Assembly (NCBI RefSeq): GCF_003014575.1
Contig: NZ_PYGF01000001.1
Location: 1-64,000 of the forward strand
Reading direction: 5' to 3'
From: Cecembia rubra
GTDB lineage: Bacteria; Bacteroidota; Bacteroidia; Cytophagales; Cyclobacteriaceae
Length of the DNA: 64,000 nt
Below are positions 18,926 to 28,628 of the stretch, one piece after another (the first letter of the stretch is position 1; each line of letters begins with the position of its first letter). A program made the position numbers and the translations under genes. The notes under the pieces were generated by a model, which was not told the DNA's origin, did not search any database, and saw only the letters and a list, made by a program, of their open reading frames with translations.

Positions 18926-19044
18926 TTTGGTTGTAATTATTAAGCCAATAACAAGACGATTTGTGACAGTCTCTTGTTTACTTGTTAGGATCAAAATTAA
19001 GGTAAAATTATATTTATCTCGATGAGATGGACTTAAAAAAAGTT

Positions 19045-19085
19045 AAGCACAATAGATTTGAGGGTTTTCCAAACCTATTGTGCTT
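19045..19085 (-). terminator. Intrinsic terminator of the phosphoglucomutase gene
   Basis: AAGCACAATAG (19045-19055) and CTATTGTGCTT (19075-19085) are a perfect 11-bp inverted repeat. On the minus strand a T run (TTTTTTT) follows a few bases past the stem. It lies 24 bp beyond the gene stop. Confidence 0.8.
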
Positions 19086-19108
19086 TTATCTTTTGAAATA
19101 ATACGATT

Positions 19109-20842
19109 TTATTGGAAGTATTTTTTTAGGCCCTCCAATTTTTTGTCAAGAGAGGCTGAAACTGCATCATAAGCAGCTCTGTTAGGCAGCAATTCATTGA
19201 CAGAGAAATAATATTTGATTTTAGGCTCAGTTCCTGAAGGTCTTGCAGAAATTTTACTTCCATCTTCTAAATAGAACTGTATCACATTGGACTTATCCAT
19301 TTTAAGTACAGATTCAGTTCCTTTGGCAATGTCATAGACCTTACTTTCTTTGACGTCAACTATTTTCACTACTTTCAATCCATTCATTTCTGTAGGTCTG
19401 TTTTTCCTAAAATCAGCCATAAGTTTCTGAATCTGCTCAGCTCCGTCTTTTCCTTTTTTGGTTACAGAAATCAGGGATTCTTTGTAGAACCCAAAGTTCA
19501 TATAAATTTCAGCCAGTACATCCTGAATGCTCATGCCTTTGGTCCTGTAGTAGGCAACAATTTCTGCTACCATCGCACAGGCAGAAACTCCATCTTTATC
19601 CCTGACAAAATCACCGACCAGGTAACCATAGCTTTCTTCTCCGCCTCCGATATACTGTTTTTTACCTTCTAGATTTCTGATCACTTCTGCAATGTTTTTA
19701 AATCCGGTCAATACCGAAAAGCAGGTCACTCCAAAACCTTTGCAGATTTCATCGATCAATTCAGTAGTGACGATGGTATTTACCATGAATTCATTTCCGG
19801 TCAATCTGCCTTGCTCTTTCCATTTGCTAAGAAGGTAATAGGTCAATAAGGAACCTGTCTGGTTACCGTTAAGTAGTTCAAATCCGCCTTTACCATCTGG
19901 TACACAAGCAGCATATCGGTCTCCATCTGGATCACAGGCCAGGACCAGTTGGGCATTTACTTTTTTACCCAATTCCAAAGCCATGGTCAGTGCCTCAGCT
20001 TCTTCCGGGTTAGGGTATATTACAGTAGGAAAATTACCATTGGGCTCAGCTTGTTCCTTGACTACATGGATGTTTTGGAATCCAAAAGTTTTTAAGGCTG
20101 CAGGAACCATTTTGCCTGAAGCTCCATGGATAGGAGAGAAGACAATAGGCATTTCTTTCTGAAGGCCGTTTTCCAAGGGGGAGAGACTGAGTTTTTTGAC
20201 TTCGTTCAAGTAAATCTGATCAAAATCAGACTCTATATACTCAATCAGTGCGTCATTCTTTTCCCATTTGACATCATCCATGGAAGTGATTTTTTGTACC
20301 TCTGCAATGATGTTATTGTCATGAGGTGCTACCACTTGGCCACCGTCATTCCAATAAGCCTTATAGCCATTGTATTCTTTCGGGTTATGGGAGGCTGTTA
20401 CCATTACACCGCTTTGGCAACCAAAATAACGGATGGCAAAGGAAAGCATTGGGGTAGGGCGCAATTCCCTGAAATATTTGACTTTGATGCCATTGGCTGT
20501 AAACACATTGGCTGTGGTATCTGCAAAGAGCGTATTGTTGATCCTACAGTCATGGGTAATGGCCACCTTGATTTCTTGATTAGGGAAGCTTTCCAACAGA
20601 TAATTGGCAAGACCCTGGGTAGCCATTGCCACAGTGTATACGTTCATCCGGTTTGAACCCACACCCATGATGCCCCTGAGCCCACCTGTACCAAATTCCA
20701 GGTCTCTATAAAATGAATCAATCAATTCTGTTTTATCAGGAGCATCCAATAATGCCTGTATTTCTTGTTTGCTTTTTTGATCAATGTTACCGTTCAGCCA
20801 GCTTTGTGCTTTGGCTATGATATTGGGATCTATTGCTGTCAT
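19109..20842 (-). CDS. Phosphoglucomutase/phosphomannomutase (phospho-sugar mutase)
   Basis: A 577-residue alpha-D-phosphohexomutase. The phosphoserine loop is MVTASHNPKEYNGYK, the metal loop is ACDPDGDRYAA, the sugar-specificity loop is GGGEESYGYL, and the phosphate-binding loop is ARPSGTEPKIKYYF. Length and the GEESYG form match the PgcA/PGM2-like branch that interconverts glucose-1-P and glucose-6-P. I take the ATG at 20842, which leaves the usual short N-terminal helix (IDPNIIAKAQSWL); the longer start adds ten residues. Transcribed alone, with a terminator. Confidence 0.93.
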   Translation of the reverse strand: MTAIDPNIIAKAQSWLNGNIDQKSKQEIQALLDAPDKTELIDSFYRDLEFGTGGLRGIMGVGSNRMNVYTVAMATQGLANYLLESFPNQEIKVAITHDCRINNTLFADTTANVFTANGIKVKYFRELRPTPMLSFAIRYFGCQSGVMVTASHNPKEYNGYKAYWNDGGQVVAPHDNNIIAEVQKITSMDDVKWEKNDALIEYIESDFDQIYLNEVKKLSLSPLENGLQKEMPIVFSPIHGASGKMVPAALKTFGFQNIHVVKEQAEPNGNFPTVIYPNPEEAEALTMALELGKKVNAQLVLACDPDGDRYAACVPDGKGGFELLNGNQTGSLLTYYLLSKWKEQGRLTGNEFMVNTIVTTELIDEICKGFGVTCFSVLTGFKNIAEVIRNLEGKKQYIGGGEESYGYLVGDFVRDKDGVSACAMVAEIVAYYRTKGMSIQDVLAEIYMNFGFYKESLISVTKKGKDGAEQIQKLMADFRKNRPTEMNGLKVVKIVDVKESKVYDIAKGTESVLKMDKSNVIQFYLEDGSKISARPSGTEPKIKYYFSVNELLPNRAAYDAVSASLDKKLEGLKKYFQ

Positions 20843-20951
20843 TTTTTGTAAAAAGTTTAAATGAAATTCCAAGATAAAGATTTAGCCAAAAATTGCCATG
20901 GATAGATGTGATTTAAGCACAAAAAAGGCAAGAAATACAAAATTTATTTTC

Positions 20952-22073
20952 CTATCCGATTATGATTTTGAGCCTGACGAAACCCAATTCATCATCAATG
21001 TTTTCATGGAACCAAATCATACCATCCTTTACAAATAAATTCCCAGGAACTTTATTGTAACCGGGTACTTGCATTTCCCCCAACATCTTGAATTCTTGAT
21101 CAAATACAGTCAGGTAAACATTAGCTTTCTTTCCGTCTTCCTGATTTGGGATCCTGTAATAAGATAATCTTAGAAAAGTTTGATTATGATCGTCCCAATA
21201 CCATTTACCAAATTCTATTTGTTCTTCCACTATTCTCATTTCGTTCCTGAAATCTTCAGGTGTAGAAACCAAGGACTTATAAGTGGGTGATTTGGTGTCA
21301 GGAGTCAATGTACTTTTAAATTCAAAATGAGTTAATTCTTCAGTTTCAGGATCCAATAAGTATATTTCATTGACAAAATTTGAAGATATAAGCACCTTGT
21401 CTCCAACCTTTACATGGTATATTTTTCCGAAATAATTGATTTTTGGATTTTCAAGCTCAATTTTAAATTTTTCAAAATCTTTGATGGGATCGAAATTGAT
21501 TAAATTCAATTCTCTAAGGCCCAACTGTAGTTTTACAAGATAAGGTTGGATTTCCTGTACACTCAAAAGTCCTGTCAAAATGGTGGAATCATTGAGGAAC
21601 ACCAGATCGTTTTTGAATCCGAAATTCCCGATGTGATCAGGTATTTGATAATCTTTTGGGCTGAGGGGTATTTCTTTAATCAATTTTCCCTCGGTAGTAT
21701 AAATCCCGCTTTTTTCAAGGCCCATGATGAAGATTTTATTGTTTTCCAATGCAATAAGCTTTTGCTGAAAACCACTAAGCGCATCAGGTCCGTCTTTTGC
21801 AAACTCCACTTGGTCCAATAATACCAGCTTTTGTAGGTCGATGATTTCCAGAGAATGGCTTTTCCTATCAAAACAAAAAAGTCTGTCTTTTTCTGGATTT
21901 AAATCAAAATTCACCATGTTTACTGCCGTCATGATGAGCTTGCCTTTTGAATCTATGGTTACAGTATCCTGCTCAATTTTAAAGGAAAATTCACCGGAAC
22001 TGCCCGTTTTCTCACCGTTTTTACCACAGGCTGTAATGAAAAAAATGATGATGAGGAGTTTTAGATTTTTCAT
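20952..22073 (-). CDS. DUF4221-like lipoprotein, probable beta-propeller
   Basis: A 373-residue lipoprotein (signal LLIIIFFITACGKNGEK, lipobox TAC, Cys at residue 16). The body contains repeating strands of the form hydrophobic-x-D/N-hydrophobic (FCFDRKSHSLEIIDLQ, IFIMGLEKSGIYTTEGKLI, VYLTVFDQEFKMLGEM), suggesting a six- or seven-bladed propeller. Such DUF4221 proteins are abundant in Cyclobacteriaceae and are of unknown role. It stands alone between the phosphoglucomutase and hppD genes. Confidence 0.8.
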   Translation of the reverse strand: MKNLKLLIIIFFITACGKNGEKTGSSGEFSFKIEQDTVTIDSKGKLIMTAVNMVNFDLNPEKDRLFCFDRKSHSLEIIDLQKLVLLDQVEFAKDGPDALSGFQQKLIALENNKIFIMGLEKSGIYTTEGKLIKEIPLSPKDYQIPDHIGNFGFKNDLVFLNDSTILTGLLSVQEIQPYLVKLQLGLRELNLINFDPIKDFEKFKIELENPKINYFGKIYHVKVGDKVLISSNFVNEIYLLDPETEELTHFEFKSTLTPDTKSPTYKSLVSTPEDFRNEMRIVEEQIEFGKWYWDDHNQTFLRLSYYRIPNQEDGKKANVYLTVFDQEFKMLGEMQVPGYNKVPGNLFVKDGMIWFHENIDDELGFVRLKIIIG

Positions 22074-22198
22074 AGACTAAATAGTTTTTAACAAGAATAA
22101 AAAAATAGTTGTAAAAATCAAAAGAAGTTCCGGGAAATTAGTTGGTGAAGTTTCCTAATTAAAAGGACGGAATCTTCATTGAAAGCAGAAAACAAAAA

Positions 22199-22250
22199 AA
22201 AATCCAGCATTTCTAAGTCTTAATTTGATCCTTAGAAAATGCTGGATTTT
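22199..22250 (-). terminator. Long hairpin terminator of hppD
   Basis: AAAATCCAGCATTTCTAAG (22199-22217) pairs with CTTAGAAAATGCTGGATTTT (22231-22250), with one bulged A. On the minus strand T-rich sequence follows. It lies 17 bp after the hppD stop. Confidence 0.85.
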
Positions 22251-22266
22251 AATATTTATGATAAGA

Positions 22267-23361
22267 TTACAGGTTTCCTCTCAGTTCCTGTTCTCTTTCT
22301 ATAGCTTCAAACAATGCTTTGAAGTTTCCTTTTCCGAAGGAACGGGCTCCTTTTCTCTGAATGATTTCATAGAAAAGGGTAGGCCTGTCCTGAACAGGTT
22401 TGGTAAAGATCTGCAAAAGGTAACCTTCTTCATCTCTGTCCACCAGAATGTTTAGGTCTTTCAACGGTTGAAGGTCTTCGTCTATTTTCCCGACCCTTTC
22501 GAACAAATCATCATAATAGACTGCTGGTACTTCCAGGAATTCGACGCCTCTTTTTCTCAATTCAGATACTGTATGGATAATGTCATCGGTAGCAATGGCC
22601 ATGTGCTGAACGCCTGGGCCGTTGTAAAAATCCAAATACTCTTCAATCTGGGATTTTTTCTTGCCTTCAGCTGGCTCATTGATGGGGAATTTGATATACC
22701 CATTGCCATTGGATACCACCTTGGACATCAGGGCAGAATATTCTGTGGAAATATCCTTGTCATCAAAAGTGATCAGGAGGTTGAAGCCCATCACTTTTTC
22801 ATAGAAATCCACCCATTTGTTCATTTCGCCCCAACCTACATTGCCTACGCAATGGTCAATGTATTTTAAGCCAATTGGAGTGGCTTTATATTCACTTTTT
22901 CTTTCCTTAAATCCAGGAAGGAAAACACCAGTATAATTTTTCCTTTCTACAAAAGTATGGATGGTCTCTCCATAAGTTCTGATGGAAGCTACTTTCACTT
23001 CACCAAACTCATCAGTCAATGTTTTCGGTGCTTCATAAGATACAGCACCTCTGGAAGTGGTTTCTTTCCAGGATTTTTCGGCATCATCTACCCAGAGCGC
23101 CAATACTTTTACGCCATCTCCATGTTTTTTGATATGGTCAGCGATAGGGTGGTTTTCCTGAAGAGGGGTGGTAAGAACCAGTCTGATTTTATCCTGCTTC
23201 AAAACATAAGAAGCCCTGTCCCTGACGCCTGTTTCAGGACCGGAATAAGCGATCAGTTCGTATCCAAAAGCATATTGGTAATAAAGTGCGGATTGTTTAG
23301 CATTACCTACGTACAGTTCTACATAGTCGGTCCCATTGATGGGAAGGAAATCCTGTTCCAT
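22267..23361 (-). CDS. hppD: 4-Hydroxyphenylpyruvate dioxygenase
   Basis: A 364-residue enzyme of the vicinal-oxygen-chelate superfamily with two related halves. The non-haem iron ligands are His in IDHCVGNV (about residue 169), His in PGVQHMAIATDD and Glu in FYEIIQRKGARSFGKGNFK near the C-terminus. It converts 4-hydroxyphenylpyruvate to homogentisate in tyrosine degradation. No homogentisate dioxygenase or phhA is adjacent. A CAAAGATA at 23395-23402 reads TATCTTTG on the gene strand, a candidate -7 element 34 bp before the ATG. Confidence 0.95.
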   Translation of the reverse strand: MEQDFLPINGTDYVELYVGNAKQSALYYQYAFGYELIAYSGPETGVRDRASYVLKQDKIRLVLTTPLQENHPIADHIKKHGDGVKVLALWVDDAEKSWKETTSRGAVSYEAPKTLTDEFGEVKVASIRTYGETIHTFVERKNYTGVFLPGFKERKSEYKATPIGLKYIDHCVGNVGWGEMNKWVDFYEKVMGFNLLITFDDKDISTEYSALMSKVVSNGNGYIKFPINEPAEGKKKSQIEEYLDFYNGPGVQHMAIATDDIIHTVSELRKRGVEFLEVPAVYYDDLFERVGKIDEDLQPLKDLNILVDRDEEGYLLQIFTKPVQDRPTLFYEIIQRKGARSFGKGNFKALFEAIEREQELRGNL

Positions 23362-23453
23362 GTGATGTGTTTTTTGGGTTTACAATTCTTGGTGCAAAGA
23401 TAGCAAATTTGGAGAAGCTTTATAAGGATTCCTATGTCTAAAGGAAGGGAAGC

Positions 23454-24464
23454 TTATGCCTGGCCATTGGAATTGCTAAGCAAATAGACTATGCTGAGAA
23501 AAGCCCAAGGTAATACCCAAGAAGTCCAGCCTAGGCTTGGGAAGCCGAAAAAAATGAAAATATACCAAATGGGGACAAAGACCAATCCAATGACAAATTT
23601 GAAAGTTGCTGTGAAAGTAGGATCTTTTATCTTTCCCTTAACCCAAAGCCAAATCCAGTAAACCGGAAAATGAAATACTTTCATTACTTTGTTGGCCAAA
23701 TAGGGGCCTGATGAAGTTTCATTTTCTTGACTTAATTCTTGGCCTTCAATAAATTGTTTTACTAATGCTGGATCGGTTAGGTCTATTTTTTCATTGTTCA
23801 TCTTTTTCAGCCATTGGCTGTAATGTTCTCTTGGAATAGTCGTTACCAATGGGCTGAGCCTAATTGTTGTCTCTTTGATAATGCCCTCATAGTTTTTAGG
23901 ATAATAAGTATTGGCTGGAAATGCTTCACCAATGTAAATGCCTACCTTAGTTCCTGATTTTTTATGGTTGCCATAATTGATGCCTATGGGCAAAATGAGA
24001 AGTTCCAACTCAGGGTTTTCATCTAAGGTCTGGAAAGCGATTCTCGCAAAGCCTTTCTTAAGAGGTCTTAAACTCCTGTGCAAATCGTGGTTGCCTTCCC
24101 CAAAGATCAAGAGAGAGCCATTATTGGACAGGATTTTCACAGATTTTTCAAAGGTTTCTTTGTTTTTGCCCATATTGTCAATGCCGTCCCTGACCCGGTA
24201 AATTGGAATCATTCGGATAAAGGCCAATAGCTTGGATGCAATGGGATGCTTAAAAGCTGAGGCACGGGTTAAAAAATGAGGGTTAAGTTGGGTATGGGTA
24301 GCTATCAATATGGGATCAATCAATGCATTTTGATGATTAGCTACTATCAGCACTGCTTTTCCCTTTGGAAGATTTTCCTTCCCAAAGACAGAGATTTTTT
24401 TGAAAAATAGATGCAGTGCAAACCAAACAGCCCTTTTCAGCAGGGAGTTAAAGGCATTTTTCAT
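23454..24464 (-). CDS. PlsC-family 1-acyl-glycerol-phosphate acyltransferase-like protein
   Basis: A 336-residue protein with the acyltransferase motif VANHQNALIDPILIA (His, four residues, Asp on the LID pattern), IRMIPIYRVRDG, LLIFGEGNHDLHRSLRPLKKG (EGxxH-like block) and LLILPIGINYGNHKKSG. Two or three hydrophobic segments at the C-terminus (FVIGLVFVPIWYIFIFFGF, WVLPWAFLSIVYLL) anchor it to the membrane. It likely acylates lysophospholipids. It is followed upstream at 24 bp by the BASS transporter gene on the same strand, so they may be co-transcribed. Confidence 0.85.
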   Translation of the reverse strand: MKNAFNSLLKRAVWFALHLFFKKISVFGKENLPKGKAVLIVANHQNALIDPILIATHTQLNPHFLTRASAFKHPIASKLLAFIRMIPIYRVRDGIDNMGKNKETFEKSVKILSNNGSLLIFGEGNHDLHRSLRPLKKGFARIAFQTLDENPELELLILPIGINYGNHKKSGTKVGIYIGEAFPANTYYPKNYEGIIKETTIRLSPLVTTIPREHYSQWLKKMNNEKIDLTDPALVKQFIEGQELSQENETSSGPYLANKVMKVFHFPVYWIWLWVKGKIKDPTFTATFKFVIGLVFVPIWYIFIFFGFPSLGWTSWVLPWAFLSIVYLLSNSNGQA

Positions 24465-24488
24465 GATTGTTTTTTTCTTTTGCCAATT

Positions 24489-25412
24489 TCAACCGCTGAC
24501 AGATAAAGTCTTTCGGCTTTGGAAAGTTTTCCAGATGGTGGCTACCGTCATTCCGGAGATAATGTGCCAGATACCCCACCAAGCAGCAATGATGGCCATT
24601 CCCCCCAAACCTTCAAAATAAGTGAAAATAAGTACCAAAGCCAATCCAGAATTCTGAATGCCAGTCTCAATGGTCAAAGTTTTAGTGTCTTCGAGGGACA
24701 AGCCAAAACTCTTGGCAGTAAAGAATCCTCCTGCAAGCGCCAGGAAATTATGGGCCAATACCCATACAAATATCAATGCAATGAACCGGATAAAAAGGTC
24801 ATAGTTACCAATGAATGCAATAACCACAAAACCAACAAAAATCAGCATGCTCATTGGTTTTAAAATTTTTGTAGCTTTTAAAGACCATTCAGGATATAGG
24901 GTGTTGATATACATTCCGAGCACCAATGGAATACCCAGAATCAGCGCAACGGTCTGAAAAACATCAAAAAAAGGAAGTGAAATTTCCTTTAAAAGCGAAG
25001 CCGAAGGTCCATAAAGCCTTGACCAAAACCCAAAGTTCAGTGGGGTTAAAATTACTGAAAAGGCAGTGGAAAAAGCAGTCAGAGATACTGAAAGGGCTGT
25101 ATTTCCTCTTGCTAAATGGGTCATGAAGTTTGATATGTTGCCCCCAGGACAGGCGGCTACCAACAACATCCCCAAAGCTACAGAAGGAGGGGGTTCCAAA
25201 ATATGGACCAATATTAAAGTCAGGGCAGGTAAAAATAAAAACTGTGAAAGTAATCCTGCTGTGAAAGCCTTAGGATGTTTGGCAACATATCTGAAATCTG
25301 ATACCCTGAGGTCCAAGGCCACACCAAACATGATGATGGCCAAAGAAATATTTAGAATAAGAAGTGAATCTTGATTGAAATTGAGTCTGCTTGTGTCTAG
25401 AGCTTCCTGCAT
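24489..25412 (-). CDS. Bile acid:sodium symporter (BASS) family transporter
   Basis: A 307-residue, strongly hydrophobic protein with nine or ten membrane segments. Family blocks are MFGVALDLRVSDFRYV near the N-terminus, LVAACPGGNISNFMTHLARG (a conserved Na+/substrate-binding stretch) and IETGIQNSGLALVLI. BASS members import organic anions such as keto-acids with sodium. The cargo is not predictable from sequence. It lies directly upstream of the acyltransferase gene. Confidence 0.9.
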   Translation of the reverse strand: MQEALDTSRLNFNQDSLLILNISLAIIMFGVALDLRVSDFRYVAKHPKAFTAGLLSQFLFLPALTLILVHILEPPPSVALGMLLVAACPGGNISNFMTHLARGNTALSVSLTAFSTAFSVILTPLNFGFWSRLYGPSASLLKEISLPFFDVFQTVALILGIPLVLGMYINTLYPEWSLKATKILKPMSMLIFVGFVVIAFIGNYDLFIRFIALIFVWVLAHNFLALAGGFFTAKSFGLSLEDTKTLTIETGIQNSGLALVLIFTYFEGLGGMAIIAAWWGIWHIISGMTVATIWKTFQSRKTLSVSG

Positions 25413-25468
25413 AGGCGATGGGTAAGAATATTTTTGGAAGGTAGTCAGACCTCTTTAAAAAGACAAGT

Positions 25469-26275
25469 TTACAGGAATGAGGTATCAGAAGAAGCTTCTT
25501 TTGTCATCTTCTCTGCTATGTCTTTACCTAAATATTGGTCAATGAGGTAATGCCCCAAATAAAGTAAAGGAGTCAGTAGAATGGCTACTGAGAATTTGTA
25601 AACATAATTGATGATCCCAACTGAAGCTACCTGAGCCCATGACCAATTACCAAATACATAAAAAGCGATGCCCAGAACCACGAAAGAGTCAATAAATTGG
25701 GATACCAATGTGGAACCGGTGGCCCTTAACCAGATCATTTTTGGTCCTGTGATTTTCCGTAGTTTTTGAAATACGTACACATCAATCAACTGGCCCAATA
25801 AAAAGGCGGTCAATGAACCGATGATGATACCCAATCCCTGTCTGAAGATGATATTGAAAGCATAATTGATATTGAAGGGATTTCCCTCTGCATCAGGACT
25901 ATTGACATCCAACCAAAAGGGAGCCGGGGGAAGCTGTGTCACACCTGCAATTACAAAAAAGATGTAAGCAATAAAAAATGCGGTTACAAAACTGATCTTT
26001 CTGACCCCTTTTTTTCCATAATACTCATTTATGATGTCTGTAGTCACAAATACAACAGGCCAGATAACTGCACCAGCGGTCAGGTTGAAGTCCAAAATAT
26101 AGTCCCCGAATATTGTCCAACCTGCAGGTTCCCAGCCTAATGTCAGTTCACCGGAAAAAATTTTAACTCCGATGATTTCGGCAAGGATGGCATTGGTAAG
26201 AAAAATACCGCTCAGAATGATGAAAAGGTTAGTTTTTTTAGATTGAAACTCCTTTTCTTGTATAGTGTTTTCCAT
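25469..26275 (-). CDS. yhhQ: Queuosine precursor transporter
   Basis: A 268-residue VUT/YhhQ-family membrane protein with about seven hydrophobic segments. Characteristic stretches are AEIIGVKIFSG, VVFVTTDIINEYYGKKGVRKISF and SFVVLGIAFYVFGNWSWAQV. The family imports preQ0/preQ1 for tRNA queuosine modification; that role comes from known homologues. It lies 23 bp downstream of the RNase Z gene in the same direction and may belong to the purC-STAS-rnz run. Confidence 0.9.
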   Translation of the reverse strand: MENTIQEKEFQSKKTNLFIILSGIFLTNAILAEIIGVKIFSGELTLGWEPAGWTIFGDYILDFNLTAGAVIWPVVFVTTDIINEYYGKKGVRKISFVTAFFIAYIFFVIAGVTQLPPAPFWLDVNSPDAEGNPFNINYAFNIIFRQGLGIIIGSLTAFLLGQLIDVYVFQKLRKITGPKMIWLRATGSTLVSQFIDSFVVLGIAFYVFGNWSWAQVASVGIINYVYKFSVAILLTPLLYLGHYLIDQYLGKDIAEKMTKEASSDTSFL

Positions 26276-26298
26276 GTTTTATTGAGTAAAAGGAAGGA

Positions 26299-27222
26299 TC
26301 AATCTATACTGTATGTGACACCTTCCTCGCTTAAATAAGAATGTGGGAATTCAGCTTTAGCTTCATCCAAAATCGGGCTTAGGTCAAGATAACGGGTAGA
26401 GTAATGGCCTAACAATAACTTTCTAACGCCAGCCGCACTTGCTATTTTTCCTGCTTGGGCAGCGGTGCTGTGGTAAGTCTCTGTAGCCCTATGTTCCTCA
26501 TCATTACCAAATGTTGCTTCATGGTAGAGCAAATCTGCTCCTGAAATGTAAGGTATGAGTTCTGGATCATAAATTGTGTCCGAGCAATAGGCATATGTTC
26601 TCAATTTTCTTTGAGGATGGGCATACTCTTCTACCCCATAAATAATGTTGCCATCTTCATCGGTAAAATCTCTACCTTCCCTTAATTGGTGAATAGCTTC
26701 GATGGGAAGCTTATTTTCTATGAGTTTTTCTTTGATCAGATTCCTAAGTCCTGGTTTTTCCTGAATTAAGAAACCTGTGCAGGGTAGTCTATGTTTGAGC
26801 GGAAAGCTAAAAACTTTTAAATGCTTTTCTTCAAGGATCAATTCCTTTTGATCGGGATTTGTAGGAACAAATCTCAGCGGGAAATTAAGTCGGGTATTGG
26901 AATGTCTCAGCTGGACGGTGATGATTTCATCTAAGCCATTTGGACCAAAGATGGTCAATAGTTTTGACCTTTTGTTGAGGTGAAAACTGGAAATCAATCC
27001 CATTAACCCAAAGTAATGGTCTCCATGAAGATGGGAAATGAAAATAAAGTCAATTTTTGAAAACTTGAGTTTGAATTTTCTGAGTTGGATTTGGGTGCCT
27101 TCTCCGCAATCTATCAGCAAATAATTATTGGCAATATTAACCAATTGGGAGCTTTGATTTCTCCCATGTGATGGTATCGCGGAGTTTGACCCTAATACAG
27201 TTACCTGAAAATCTAAGCTCAA
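26299..27222 (-). CDS. rnz: Ribonuclease Z
   Basis: A 307-residue metallo-beta-lactamase-fold tRNA 3'-processing endonuclease. The zinc motif is FISHLHGDHYFGLMGL, with further ligands in HEATFG, STAAQAGKIA and LLGHYSTRY. The N-terminal LGSNSAIPSHGRNQSSQ is the usual PxxxRxxSS-like block. It cleaves pre-tRNA 3' trailers. This matters because the tRNA-Leu in the window lacks an encoded CCA. Its start overlaps the STAS gene stop by 4 bp, indicating translational coupling. Confidence 0.95.
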   Translation of the reverse strand: MSLDFQVTVLGSNSAIPSHGRNQSSQLVNIANNYLLIDCGEGTQIQLRKFKLKFSKIDFIFISHLHGDHYFGLMGLISSFHLNKRSKLLTIFGPNGLDEIITVQLRHSNTRLNFPLRFVPTNPDQKELILEEKHLKVFSFPLKHRLPCTGFLIQEKPGLRNLIKEKLIENKLPIEAIHQLREGRDFTDEDGNIIYGVEEYAHPQRKLRTYAYCSDTIYDPELIPYISGADLLYHEATFGNDEEHRATETYHSTAAQAGKIASAAGVRKLLLGHYSTRYLDLSPILDEAKAEFPHSYLSEEGVTYSID

Positions 27223-27602
27223 TCTTCTTCTTCCTCCTCTTCGTTTTCTGCATCAATTTCATGCATAAATATGGCTTCAGCAGCCTCTTCCAGGGTTTCT
27301 ACAATATGAAAAACCTTATCTAGCATAGAAATCTTAATCAACTTCATAACATGATCCTGAAGACCGGCTACTATAAAAATTCCCCCATTACGGCTAAACT
27401 CCCTATTACCTACCAATAAAGCACTCAGCCCACTAGAATCAGCATATTTTACATGGCTCATGTCAATAATGAGGTTGTTATAACCTTCAGCATGAACTGT
27501 CAATAGTTCAGACTTTAATTTGGGAGACAATGCGGAATCCAATTTTTCCTCCATTGGAGTAAAGATCACAAATTGCTCTTTTTTATCTACAGTATATTTC
27601 AT
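27219..27602 (-). CDS. STAS-domain protein (anti-sigma factor antagonist-like)
   Basis: A 127-residue single STAS domain. The strand-helix core LIIDMSHVKYADSSGLSALLVG contains the Ser normally phosphorylated by a partner kinase in SpoIIAA/RsbV proteins. The C-terminus is a run of acidic residues (EIDAENEEEEEEED), which is unusual. No RsbW-type kinase or sigma factor is adjacent. It sits between purC (14 bp) and rnz (4 bp overlap). Confidence 0.88.
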   Translation of the reverse strand: MKYTVDKKEQFVIFTPMEEKLDSALSPKLKSELLTVHAEGYNNLIIDMSHVKYADSSGLSALLVGNREFSRNGGIFIVAGLQDHVMKLIKISMLDKVFHIVETLEEAAEAIFMHEIDAENEEEEEED

Positions 27603-27616
27603 AATATTTTTGTTTC

Positions 27617-28558
27617 TTAAAGTTGGTTTAAAATGGCAGTTTCAATGCTCTTTTCCAAATCATTGTTTGCTGACTTTACAAATTTATCTCCAGTGATTTT
27701 TTCATATAATTCAATATACCTTTCGGAAATTTGATTGACAAAATCATCTGGCATATTTGGGACACTTTGTCCTTCTTTTCCCTGGAATCCATTTTGAATC
27801 AACCATTGGCGGACAAATTCTTTGGACAATTGTTTTTGTGGAAGTCCTGCTTCTTGGAGTGCTTCATATCCTTCGGCGTAGAAATACCTGGAGGAATCTG
27901 GCGTATGGATCTCATCAATCAAAAGGATTTCATCTCCATATTTCCCAAACTCATACTTCGTATCAACCAGGATTAGACCTTTTTCCAAGGCCATTTGACT
28001 ACCTTTTTCAAATAGGGCATGGGTATATTTTTCAAGAACAGCGTAATCTTCAGGGCTAACGATTCCTTTTGCCAAAATTTCTTCTTTTGAAATATCTTCA
28101 TCATGTCCCTCAGAGGCTTTTGTGGTAGGGGTAATGATGGGTTGTGGCAATTTGTCATTTTCCCTTAAGCCATCTGGTAAAGCAACACCGCAAAGCGTTC
28201 TTTTACCTGCTTTATATTCCCGTGCAGCGTGTCCTGCAAGATATCCCCTTATGACCATCTCTACTTTGAAGGGTTCGCATTTTTTTCCAACTGTAACTTG
28301 AGGATGTGGTACAGAAGTAACCCAATTGGGAACTATTGCAGCTGTGGCCTGAAGAAATTTTGCAGCAATTTGATTGAGGACTTGACCTTTATGCGGAATA
28401 GCTCTTGGCAGGACAACATCAAATGCTGAAATCCTGTCCGATGCTACGACGGCCAATTTGTCTTCGAAGATATAGACATCTCGGACTTTTCCTTTATAAA
28501 AGCCTATCTGTCCAGGAAATTGAAAATGGGTTTCTTTGATTGCTGCGCTCATATTCAT
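27617..28558 (-). CDS. purC: Phosphoribosylaminoimidazole-succinocarboxamide synthase
   Basis: A 313-residue SAICAR synthetase. [13 protein letters not shown] binds nucleotide, [19 protein letters not shown] is the signature, [17 protein letters not shown] follows, and [12 protein letters not shown] and [13 protein letters not shown] form the C-terminal ATP/metal site. The length matches the longer Bacteroidota/yeast-like form rather than the 240-residue bacterial one. It ligates aspartate to CAIR in purine synthesis. Met3 is an alternative start. It is the first gene of the run leading to STAS and rnz. Confidence 0.95.
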   Translation of the reverse strand: MNMSAAIKETHFQFPGQIGFYKGKVRDVYIFEDKLAVVASDRISAFDVVLPRAIPHKGQVLNQIAAKFLQATAAIVPNWVTSVPHPQVTVGKKCEPFKVEMVIRGYLAGHAAREYKAGKRTLCGVALPDGLRENDKLPQPIITPTTKASEGHDEDISKEEILAKGIVSPEDYAVLEKYTHALFEKGSQMALEKGLILVDTKYEFGKYGDEILLIDEIHTPDSSRYFYAEGYEALQEAGLPQKQLSKEFVRQWLIQNGFQGKEGQSVPNMPDDFVNQISERYIELYEKITGDKFVKSANNDLEKSIETAILNQL

Positions 28559-28628
28559 TACGGTTGAACAAAAATAGAAAAAGCACCTCGTTTTGGATGA
28601 TTGTTTTTCTTAAAACTTTATAAAAACT

